Shown: positions 1 to 5,420 of the stretch, piece by piece
Layout: every line of letters begins with the position of its first letter
Position numbering within the stretch: the first letter of the stretch is position 1
NCBI GenBank assembly: GCA_003140115.1
Contig: PLIQ01000567.1
Location: 12,567 to 22,276, forward strand
Length of the DNA stretch: 9,710 bases
DNA from: Actinomycetota bacterium
Lineage (GTDB): Bacteria; Actinomycetota; Actinomycetes; Streptosporangiales; Streptosporangiaceae
Direction: 5' to 3'
Position numbers and translations under genes: made by a program
Notes under the pieces: model-generated
Databases searched by the model: none
What the model was told of the DNA's origin: nothing
What the model saw: only the letters and a program-made list of their open reading frames with translations

Positions 1-153
1 CCCGCTATGCCTTGTACACCGATTCCTTGGCGCATTTGAAATAGGAAAATTGGTTAAACTGTACGCCGCCTTCTCCTTACGGTCAGATAGTTCCGTTACG
101 GGAGTACGCAATCAAGATCGGCACAGCGCCGCAATATGGCATGAGGTGAGGGC

Positions 154-170
154 ACCTAGGTACGGAGTAC
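154..170. promoter_or_regulatory. Overlapping short palindromes, possible operator
   Basis: ACCTAGGT (154-161) is a perfect 8-bp palindrome and overlaps GTAC-GGA-GTAC (160-170), which has self-complementary arms. A related string, TACGGGAGTAC, occurs at about 98-107 on the same strand, so the TACGG(G)AGTAC core appears twice roughly 65 bp apart. Repeated cores upstream of an operon can be regulator sites, but the arms are short and chance occurrence is quite possible. No regulator is identified. Confidence 0.2.
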
Positions 171-389
171 ATGAAAGGGAAATTACACCCTAAGACACGG
201 TGGCCTGTGGCTCGAGTAGACAGGCCGATCGCACATGCCGTACTGTTCATCCGTGGCTTTTCTGATTACCGCTGCTTCGGCGGTCCCCTCGTGGAGTCGG
301 CTTCCCCATCAACGCCGCCGCCATGCCGCCACGCTTCGCGCCGGGCGCCGCCCGTAACGACTCCCATCAAGTAAATCTGTATGGGAAAT

Positions 390-402
390 TCAGAACTTCT
401 GA
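390..402. promoter_or_regulatory. 13-bp perfect inverted repeat upstream of the operon
   Basis: TCAGAACTTCTGA is a perfect inverted repeat with 6-bp arms around one central base. It sits 79 bp upstream of the TTG start of the first operon gene, where a transcription-factor operator or promoter-overlapping site would be expected. There is no U-tract after it, so it is not a terminator. Function is inferred from symmetry and position alone. Confidence 0.3.
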
Positions 403-466
403 GCTGCGTCGATACTGCTGGCGAGTCCGGTGACCAAGTTCCTGTTAACTCCTAGTCAGGTTCGGT

Positions 467-475
467 AAAGGGGGG
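467..475 (+). promoter_or_regulatory. Ribosome binding site deciding the TTG start at 482
   Basis: AAAGGGGGG lies exactly 6 nt before a TTG codon. It is the strongest SD-like string in the leader and is what makes the short membrane-protein frame at 482-685 believable. It also implies that translation of the whole operon begins here. Confidence 0.65.
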
Positions 476-481
476 ATTGCA

Positions 482-685
482 TTGCGTTTGCTTTCGCCTG
501 CCCCGAAGCGGATCGCGGTATCCGGGGCTGTCATTGTCATATGCCTTGTTGCGCAACTAATCTTGCTGACCGGCAGCCGACTGACGGGGCGTCACCGCCC
601 CGCGACCAGGCAGCGGGAGCGGCCCGCCACGGCCACCAGGCAGGCACCTGTGACCGTCTCGCTGGACCGGGCAGCGGTGTCATGA
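482..685 (+). CDS. Small single-pass membrane protein, first gene of the glycosyltransferase operon
   Basis: This is a 67-residue protein of no family I recognise. It starts at TTG (482) behind an AAAGGGGGG SD with 6-nt spacing. The basic N-terminus (R2, K9, R10) is followed by a hydrophobic segment at residues 11-30, then a tail rich in Arg, Pro and Thr (residues 31-58). It looks like a signal-anchor or small bitopic protein. Its TGA stop overlaps the ATG of the next gene as ATGA (682-685), the classic translational-coupling arrangement, and the glycosyltransferase has no good SD of its own. Third positions in the second half of this frame are G/C-rich, whereas the competing frame that would extend the glycosyltransferase upstream to 541 is less so. 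It could be an accessory subunit or simply a coupling leader peptide. The gene is likely real; its function is unknown. Confidence 0.6.
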   Translation: MRLLSPAPKRIAVSGAVIVICLVAQLILLTGSRLTGRHRPATRQRERPATATRQAPVTVSLDRAAVS

Positions 686-1518
686 GCGACACTGTCATAA
701 CCTCCCAGGGCACCTGGGCCGGCGTCACGGTCGTGATGCCGGCCTACCGCGAGGAGGCCAGCCTGACGGGCACGGTCGAGGACATGCTCGGCACGCTAGC
801 CGGGATCGGGGAACAGCACGTCGTCGTGATCGTCAACGACGGGAGCGGCGACCGGACCGGCGAGATCGCGGACGACCTCGCGGCCCGCTACCCCGGCCGA
901 GTGCGCGTCGTGCACCACGAGGTCAACAAGGGCTACGGCGCGGCCATGCGCACCGGGATCGCGGCCGCGCTTGAGCATACGGACTCCGCATGGCTGTTCC
1001 TCACCGACTCCGACGGCCAGTTCCGCGGCGAGCAACTCCCAGAGTTCCTCTCCGCGGCCCGGGCGGAGCGGGCGGACGCGGTGATCGGCTTCCGGCCGCG
1101 CCGGGCCGACCCGATGATGCGCAAGGTCAACGCCTGGCTCTGGACGCAGGCGAGCCGGATCCTCCTTGGCGTGGATGCCAGGGACATGGACTGCGCCTAC
1201 AAGCTGATCGGCCGCCGGGTGCTCGATGGCGTGGCCCTGCACGGCGACGCCGCGCTCATCTCCCCCGAGATCCTGATGCGGATCCAGGGCCGGGGCGCCC
1301 GCATCCTGCAGCGGCCGGTCAACCACTACCCCAGGCTGCACGGCGAGCAGAGTGGCGCCAAACTGTCGGTCATTCTCCTCTCGCTGGCCGGGCTGCTCGG
1401 CCTGTGGCGGGAACGGGTGAACGGCATGCTGCCCAGGCGCATGCGCCGGGCGGTCACCCGCCTACGCACCTCACTGATCCCGCGCGCCTCAGCTACCAGA
1501 GATGCTGGGCCGACGTGA
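682..1518 (+). CDS. Family-2 glycosyltransferase, DPM1-type (polyprenyl-phosphate sugar synthase-like)
   Basis: A 278-residue GT-A fold enzyme, in the usual size range for DPM1-like proteins. Visible motifs in order are PAYREE (20-25), VNDGSGDRT (51-59) for nucleotide binding, NKGYGAAMRTG (82-92), the DSDGQF box (D109, D111; metal and nucleotide-sugar binding) and DMDCAYKLI (168-176), typical of the dolichyl/polyprenyl-phosphate mannose or glucose synthase branch. Family knowledge says such enzymes move a sugar from GDP- or UDP-sugar to a polyprenyl phosphate on the cytoplasmic face. There is no multi-span C-terminal domain, only a hydrophobic stretch near residues 228-242 that may touch the membrane. 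I chose ATG 682, not 541, because conserved sequence begins just after it and because it forms an ATGA overlap with the upstream small gene. The next gene, a GT-C enzyme, is the expected consumer of the lipid-linked sugar. The sugar is not determinable. Confidence 0.88.
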   Translation: MSDTVITSQGTWAGVTVVMPAYREEASLTGTVEDMLGTLAGIGEQHVVVIVNDGSGDRTGEIADDLAARYPGRVRVVHHEVNKGYGAAMRTGIAAALEHTDSAWLFLTDSDGQFRGEQLPEFLSAARAERADAVIGFRPRRADPMMRKVNAWLWTQASRILLGVDARDMDCAYKLIGRRVLDGVALHGDAALISPEILMRIQGRGARILQRPVNHYPRLHGEQSGAKLSVILLSLAGLLGLWRERVNGMLPRRMRRAVTRLRTSLIPRASATRDAGPT

Positions 1519-1556
1519 CACTGCTCATCGAGCTCGCCCTGGTTATCGCGATCTGA
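1515..1556 (+). CDS. Possible 13-codon hydrophobic mini-ORF bridging two glycosyltransferase genes
   Basis: A GTG at 1515 overlaps the TGA of the upstream glycosyltransferase as GTGA. It opens a 13-codon frame reading MTLLIELALVIAI if GTG initiates, and its TGA (1554-1556) shares bases with the AAGGGAGG SD of the next gene. It has no SD of its own. The peptide is almost entirely hydrophobic. It could serve only to carry ribosomes to the next SD, could be a tiny membrane peptide, or could be chance. Confidence is low because the frame is so short. Confidence 0.2.
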   Translation: MTLLIELALVIAI

Positions 1557-1563
1557 AGGGAGG
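1556..1563 (+). promoter_or_regulatory. Ribosome binding site deciding the TTG start at 1570
   Basis: AAGGGAGG ends 6 nt before TTG 1570, the same spacing as at the two other SD-driven starts in this operon. It decides for the TTG start over the in-frame ATG at 1600, which has no comparable SD. Confidence 0.75.
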
Positions 1564-1569
1564 CTGGCT

Positions 1570-3324
1570 TTGGAGCGAGCGCAGACGCCGGTGCAAGATA
1601 TGCCACGGCCCGTTCTGGATGGTCAGGCCAGAAAGCGGCGGTGGCCCGCCAGTCGCGCGACCACGATCGTGACGGCGGCGGCCGCTGTCCTTTCGATTCT
1701 TGCTTACCTGCACTTTTACCCGAACGGGCAAACAACGGCCTACATGGACTCGCGGTCACACCTGATGATCGCGCGCCGGGTGATTTTCGCCGACACCCCC
1801 GGTGCCGGGCAGCTGGGGGCAGTGTGGCTGCCGTTGCCGCACATCCTGATGCTGCCACTGGTCTGGGACGGGTGGGCGTTCTATAGCGGGTTCGCCGGCA
1901 GCATCGTGATGATGGCGTCCTACGTGCTCCTGACGGTGCTGGCCTACAAGTACACCTGGCACCTGACCGGACGTCGCACCGCCGCCGCGGTCACCGCGAC
2001 CGTGATCGCGCTGAACCCGAACATGCTGTACATGCAGTCCACGGCCATGACCGAACTGCTCATGTTCGCGACGATGATGGGCGCCGTTTACGGCGTGCTG
2101 CGCTGGGTGCAGACCGACCTGGACGACCGGCTGCATGTCATCTACCTGCTTGGCGGCGGGGCGAGCATGCTGGCGTGCGCGCTGACCAGGTACGAGGGGT
2201 GGACGTTTGCGGTGACGCTCACCGGGGTGGTGGCGTACTGCGCGCTGTTCAAGCACGGCATCCGGCGTGGGCTGCGGCGGGACTCGCTACGCCGCAACTG
2301 GCACCTGACCGAGGGCCAGACGTTGGGCTTCGGGATCCTGGGCGCGACCGGGCCGCTGGCCTGGATGGCCTGGAACTGGACGATAGAAGGCAGTCCGCTG
2401 GCCTTCCAGACCGGCCAGTACGCCAAGCCGTCCAACTGGGTGGGCTCGGGTGAGAAGGCGGTCCACCACTGGTGGATCGCGCTGCGCACCTACGAGATCG
2501 CGACGGTGGACACCGTCACCCTTCCGGTCGCAGGCCTCGCACTGGCGGGCCTGGCGCTGTACCTGTGGCGCAAGCGGCTGTCGCCCGAGTCGGTGCCTCT
2601 GCTGTCGCTGCTGGTGATGTTCCCGATGTACGTGGTGACGCTCGACACGGGGCAGCGCCCACTGCACGTGTGGGAGTACTACCACAGCTTCTACAACGTC
2701 CGGTTCGGCCTGGTGATGGTGCTTCCGGCGGCGCTGCTGGCCGGGTACCTGGTCGCGGAGGCGATGGACCTCGTGGCCCGCCTGGGCCGCCGCTGGCAGC
2801 CTTTCGGCATCGCCCTGCCGCTCATCGTCATCGGCCTGATCACCTTGTCCAGCGCCGCGGCCCTGCGCACCGGGGACATCGTCACGCTCGAGGAGCCGCT
2901 GGCCGCGGATGCCGCGCCCAGCGCCATGCAGGCCACCGCCGCCGCTGACTGGCTCCGCACACACTATGACGGTGGCCTGCTGCTCATGGAGTCCTACGGC
3001 AACGAGGAAGTCGTTTTCGCCTCGCACGTCCCGTTCCAGGACGAGGTGTACGAGGGCAGCTACCGGATCTGGAGCCCGGCCCTCGCGCACCCTGGCTACC
3101 ACGAGATCGCCTGGGTCGTCATGCGCGACAGCTCCCAGGACGAGGTGTATACAGCGTTGCGCGCTTCGATCGTCCGGTACGGCTACCGGCTGGCCTGGAC
3201 TAACCACGACTACCTGATCTACCGGTGGGGCGGGACCGCCGCCCAGCTCGCCGCCAACGCGAGGCTGGGCAGCGGCGGCGCAGGCACCGCCCGGACCGCC
3301 GCACTGGCCAGGGGAGGCAACTGA
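1570..3324 (+). CDS. Polytopic GT-C-type glycosyltransferase (PMT/ArnT-like)
   Basis: A 584-residue integral membrane protein with about ten hydrophobic segments, roughly at 31-50, 105-125, 138-150, 160-176, 190-205, 212-227, 252-269, 314-333, 341-358, 377-398 and 411-430. A soluble C-terminal domain (about 440-560) follows. The first loop carries an acidic residue in MDSRSHLMIARR (59-70; D60), where GT-C enzymes keep their catalytic Asp. It is followed by WLPLPHILMLPLVW (86-99), and later by MTELL (160-164), LTRYEGW (205-211) and YYHSFYNVRFG (370-380), patterns reminiscent of PMT/ArnT-like lipid-linked-sugar transferases. Family members use polyprenyl-phosphate sugars and act on the outer membrane face. 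The preceding DPM1-type enzyme would make that donor. TTG 1570 is chosen on its SD. The stop overlaps the next ATG as TGATG, indicating coupled translation. The acceptor (protein, lipid or glycan) and sugar are unknown. Confidence 0.75.
   Translation: MERAQTPVQDMPRPVLDGQARKRRWPASRATTIVTAAAAVLSILAYLHFYPNGQTTAYMDSRSHLMIARRVIFADTPGAGQLGAVWLPLPHILMLPLVWDGWAFYSGFAGSIVMMASYVLLTVLAYKYTWHLTGRRTAAAVTATVIALNPNMLYMQSTAMTELLMFATMMGAVYGVLRWVQTDLDDRLHVIYLLGGGASMLACALTRYEGWTFAVTLTGVVAYCALFKHGIRRGLRRDSLRRNWHLTEGQTLGFGILGATGPLAWMAWNWTIEGSPLAFQTGQYAKPSNWVGSGEKAVHHWWIALRTYEIATVDTVTLPVAGLALAGLALYLWRKRLSPESVPLLSLLVMFPMYVVTLDTGQRPLHVWEYYHSFYNVRFGLVMVLPAALLAGYLVAEAMDLVARLGRRWQPFGIALPLIVIGLITLSSAAALRTGDIVTLEEPLAADAAPSAMQATAAADWLRTHYDGGLLLMESYGNEEVVFASHVPFQDEVYEGSYRIWSPALAHPGYHEIAWVVMRDSSQDEVYTALRASIVRYGYRLAWTNHDYLIYRWGGTAAQLAANARLGSGGAGTARTAALARGGN
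3311..3317 (+). promoter_or_regulatory. Ribosome binding site deciding the ATG start at 3324
   Basis: GGGGAGG lies inside the 3' end of the preceding gene, 6 nt before ATG 3324. Together with the TGATG overlap it decides against the longer in-frame extension back to 3225, which would add a strongly Arg-rich, non-conserved N-terminus. Confidence 0.75.
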
Positions 3325-4961
3325 TGCGACCCGAGGTGGCCGTACCCGTGGACGACCGACTCACGCAACCCCCGGCGACGACTCGGCGGCAGCCCGCGGC
3401 CCTCCGCCGGGACACTGCCGCGACCGTGCTCTCGCGCCCGCAGCAGGCGTTCATCGCCGCGCTCCTGCTCGGACTCGCGGCCGAGGCGCTCTGGTTCGGG
3501 TGGCATTCGGCCCTGGTCACGCTGGTGGCGGCATGCGAGGCCTTCTACTTCGCGTTCGTCGGCTTCAAGATGCTGACTGCGGTCGCCTCCTTCCTGCCGA
3601 CTCGGGGCGGGCGCGGCGACCTGCCCTCGGCCAGTGACCCTGACCTGCCGACCTTCACGATCTTCCTGCCGAACGTCAAGGAGAAGCCGCACGTCCTGCG
3701 GGGCCTACTGAAGTCCATGGCGACGCTGGACTACCCGGCGGACAAACTCCAGGTCATGCTCCTGGTGGAGCACTGGGACACGGAGACCCTCCGGCTCTTC
3801 GGGGCAGACGGCTCGGGCGTGCGCGCGGACGGCGAGCGGATCCGCCTGGCCCCGAACGTCGAGGTGTGCGCGTCGATCCCGGGTGCCCCGGGCACCAAGC
3901 CGGCCGCCTGCGACTTCGGCCTGCACCGGGCATGGGGCGACTACACGGTCATCTTCGACAGCGAGGACAGCCCTGACCCGAAGATGCTGCTGAAGGCCGT
4001 CCGCGACTTCCGCGCCGCCCCGCCGTCCGTCGCCTGCCTGCAGGCGCGGCTGCTGTTCTGGAACATCCTCGGCGGCCAGCTCCGATCGCGACGCTGGCAG
4101 GCCGCGTTCGTGACGCGCATGTACTTCGTCGAGTACGTGGTGCACTTTCAGTTCGTGCTGCGCGGCCTGGCGCGACTCGGCCTGATCCCGCCGCTCGGCG
4201 GCACGTCGAACATCTTCGTGACCGACGTGCTCCGCGAGATCGCCATCTCCACCGACGAGCTGGTGAAGGGTGGCATCGAGCGCGAGACCGCCGAGCAGAT
4301 GGTGGCGGCGTGGGATCCCTGGTGCGTTGCCGAGGACGCCGACATCGCCGGATGGCTGGCCCGCGGCGGCTACCAGGTCGAGATGATCCCCGACTCCTGG
4401 ACGCTGGAGGAGGCCCCGCATAGCCTGGCGAAATCGGCCAGGCAGCGGGCCAGGTGGGGAAAGGGCTACGCCCAGGCCGGCGCGGTGCAGTCCCGGCACC
4501 CGATCCGGGCGGCGCGGCAGATGGGGCTGGCCCCGCTGGCCGCCTACACGCTGATGACGGTCGGTACCCCGCTATCGCTGATGCTCAACCCCGTCTTCTG
4601 GGGCCTGACCTTCGCGTACCTGTTGACCCACTCGGCGTTCATCCACGCGCTGTTCCCCGCGCCGGTGTTCTACCTAGGCTTCGTCACCGCGATCTGCGGC
4701 AACTACCTCCTGTTCTACCTGCAGGTGCTGGCGTGCCTCGCCGACCGCGAGCCGGGGCTGGTGAAGTACATGCTCGCCCTCGGACCCTGGTGGCTATTCA
4801 CCAGCTACTCGATGTGGAAGGGCGTCTTGGAGCTGTTCGTCCCCAAGCTGCGATTCCACTGGCACCTCACCGAGCACGGGATCGAGGACCCGGCTACGGC
4901 ACGCCGCGAGATCCAGCGCCGCCACCTGCTGATGTCCGCCCGCGCGCACAAGTTACGCTAG
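3324..4961 (+). CDS. Polytopic family-2 glycosyltransferase, BcsA-like processive type
   Basis: A 545-residue membrane glycosyltransferase. Two hydrophobic segments (about 41-60 and 62-88) precede a cytosolic GT-A domain, and about four more follow it (about 403-420, 424-440, 446-472, 484-503). Catalytic-domain motifs are FLPNVKEKP (114-122), VEHWDTET (148-155), TKPAACDFGL (191-200), FDSEDSPDP (211-219; the D-x-D-equivalent acidic box), GGTSNIF (292-298), AEDADIAGWLARGGY (336-350; general-base ED) and QRARWGKG (374-381), a QxxRW match. This order (D, DxD, ED, QxxRW) is the hallmark of cellulose/hyaluronan/chitin-synthase-like processive enzymes. The tail HWHLTEHGI (512-520) resembles the W-x-K-T-x-HG ending of XagB-like bacterial members. 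No PilZ domain is seen. It probably polymerises and/or exports a beta-linked glycan, or transfers single sugars to a lipid. The product is not deducible. It is the last gene of the operon. Confidence 0.85.
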   Translation: MRPEVAVPVDDRLTQPPATTRRQPAALRRDTAATVLSRPQQAFIAALLLGLAAEALWFGWHSALVTLVAACEAFYFAFVGFKMLTAVASFLPTRGGRGDLPSASDPDLPTFTIFLPNVKEKPHVLRGLLKSMATLDYPADKLQVMLLVEHWDTETLRLFGADGSGVRADGERIRLAPNVEVCASIPGAPGTKPAACDFGLHRAWGDYTVIFDSEDSPDPKMLLKAVRDFRAAPPSVACLQARLLFWNILGGQLRSRRWQAAFVTRMYFVEYVVHFQFVLRGLARLGLIPPLGGTSNIFVTDVLREIAISTDELVKGGIERETAEQMVAAWDPWCVAEDADIAGWLARGGYQVEMIPDSWTLEEAPHSLAKSARQRARWGKGYAQAGAVQSRHPIRAARQMGLAPLAAYTLMTVGTPLSLMLNPVFWGLTFAYLLTHSAFIHALFPAPVFYLGFVTAICGNYLLFYLQVLACLADREPGLVKYMLALGPWWLFTSYSMWKGVLELFVPKLRFHWHLTEHGIEDPATARREIQRRHLLMSARAHKLR

Positions 4962-5195
4962 TCCTGCGCCAGGGCAACCGGGCGCAGAACATGCACCATC
5001 CCAGTGGCACCGCCAGGACCCGGAAGACGGCCCGCTGTCGGCCTATGACTACGCATGACAGCTCGATTTCGTCAGCCTTGACGTCGTCCATTACGCGGAG
5101 ATCCCCCACCCGTTCTACGACCCGCAGGCCGGGATCACCTCAGGGCACCTTCACGATTCCCACCGACCCGTCCCAGGTGCCTGGCAGCTACTACC
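4962..5195 (+). pseudogene. Decayed plus-strand coding sequence, 5' part, family unknown
   Basis: Frame +1 from about 5002 to 5055 reads protein-like with G/C-rich third positions, hits TGA at 5056-5058, then continues in the same frame with strong coding character to about 5139 (it contains LDFVSLDVVHYAEIP and HPFYDPQAG). The coding signal then jumps one frame at about 5140 (GTFTIPTDPSQVPGSYY, 5144-5194), and again at about 5195 into the module remnant that follows. No start codon with an SD is evident. I do not recognise the protein. The pattern is what a gene with an internal stop and accumulated indels would leave. Coding character was judged by eye from codon third positions, so boundaries are approximate. 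Confidence 0.4.
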
Positions 5196-5420
5196 GACGA
5201 CCAGTCCCGTTTCGTCTACCAGACCCTCGCCGGTGACGGCTCGATCGTCGCCTGGGTCCGGTTCCAGACGAACTCCTGGCCCGGGGCCAAGACGGGCCTG
5301 ATGATCCGGCCGTCGACGGCGCCCGGAGCGGCCTGGGTGGGACGCCCCGGGCGCCGGATATGCCGTCCGCTACCCGGCCGCCGCCGGGACCGGTTGCGAC
5401 GTCAACGGCTGCCTGATGGG
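5196..5420 (+). pseudogene. Frameshifted, truncated remnant of a ConA-like (beta-xylosidase C-terminal/DUF1349-like) module
   Basis: The frame starting at 5196 reads DDQSRFVYQTLAGDGSIV, then ...FQTNSWPGAKTGLMIRPSTAPGA. This aligns residue for residue with the module core on the opposite strand, for example DSFHYVWQTMEGDGTVS and ...SQTASDPWAKAGVMIRASTDPG. After about 5335 the match is lost and resumes in the next frame from 5341 (APGAGYAVRYPAAAGTG), equivalent to the TPGNGIAVQWR strand. A short stretch that should read like YYAVFVTPG is missing at the shift. The remnant ends where the convergent gene's stop codon lies, so the second half of the module is gone and no stop of its own is needed. 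It is the relic of a plus-strand gene of the same module family, not a current gene. Confidence 0.7.

Larger units (their letters stand above)
1..466. other. Leader/intergenic region without a supportable gene
   Basis: This stretch is visibly richer in A and T than the rest of the window and shows no frame with the strong G/C third-position bias of the neighbouring genes. It lies directly upstream of the + strand operon and probably carries its promoter. I could not find a convincing -35/-10 pair with proper spacing. GATACT at 411-416 could be a -10-like element, but it has no clear -35 partner. Two short palindromic sites (154-170 and 390-402) and a weak stem (TCCCAT 362-367 with ATGGGA 381-386, 13-nt loop) are the only structure seen. 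The gene to the left of the window, if any, is not visible. Confidence 0.6.

Noticed and set aside
171..374. 67-codon frame starting ATG at 171 in the leader
   Set aside because: It has only a weak, badly spaced GGAG, no domain or transmembrane pattern, a low-complexity Pro/Arg-rich end and no G/C third-position bias. It is treated as non-coding.
541..681. Upstream extension of the DPM1-type glycosyltransferase to ATG 541
   Set aside because: The extra 47 residues are Cys/Arg/Gly-rich and unlike any GT2 N-terminus. Third-position G/C is weaker than in the overlapping small-protein frame, and no SD precedes 541.
2287..3207. Long open frame on the - strand opposite the GT-C gene (and similar ones at 796-1341 and 3705-4499)
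   Set aside because: Their compositions (Arg/His/Gln/Ala/Val/Gly-rich, no motifs) are typical antisense shadows of high-GC genes, and the + strand frames carry clear enzyme motifs.
3225..3323. Upstream extension of the BcsA-like gene to 3225
   Set aside because: It would overlap the GT-C gene by 100 bp with an Arg-rich out-of-frame shadow. GGGGAGG and the TGATG overlap point to ATG 3324.
5373..5388. Perfect hairpin CCCGGC-CGCC-GCCGGG as a shared terminator for the convergent genes
   Set aside because: It has only a 6-bp stem, lacks a T-tract on either side and lies inside the module remnant, where GC-rich repeats are expected. It could still help stop transcription, but the sequence does not support calling it.
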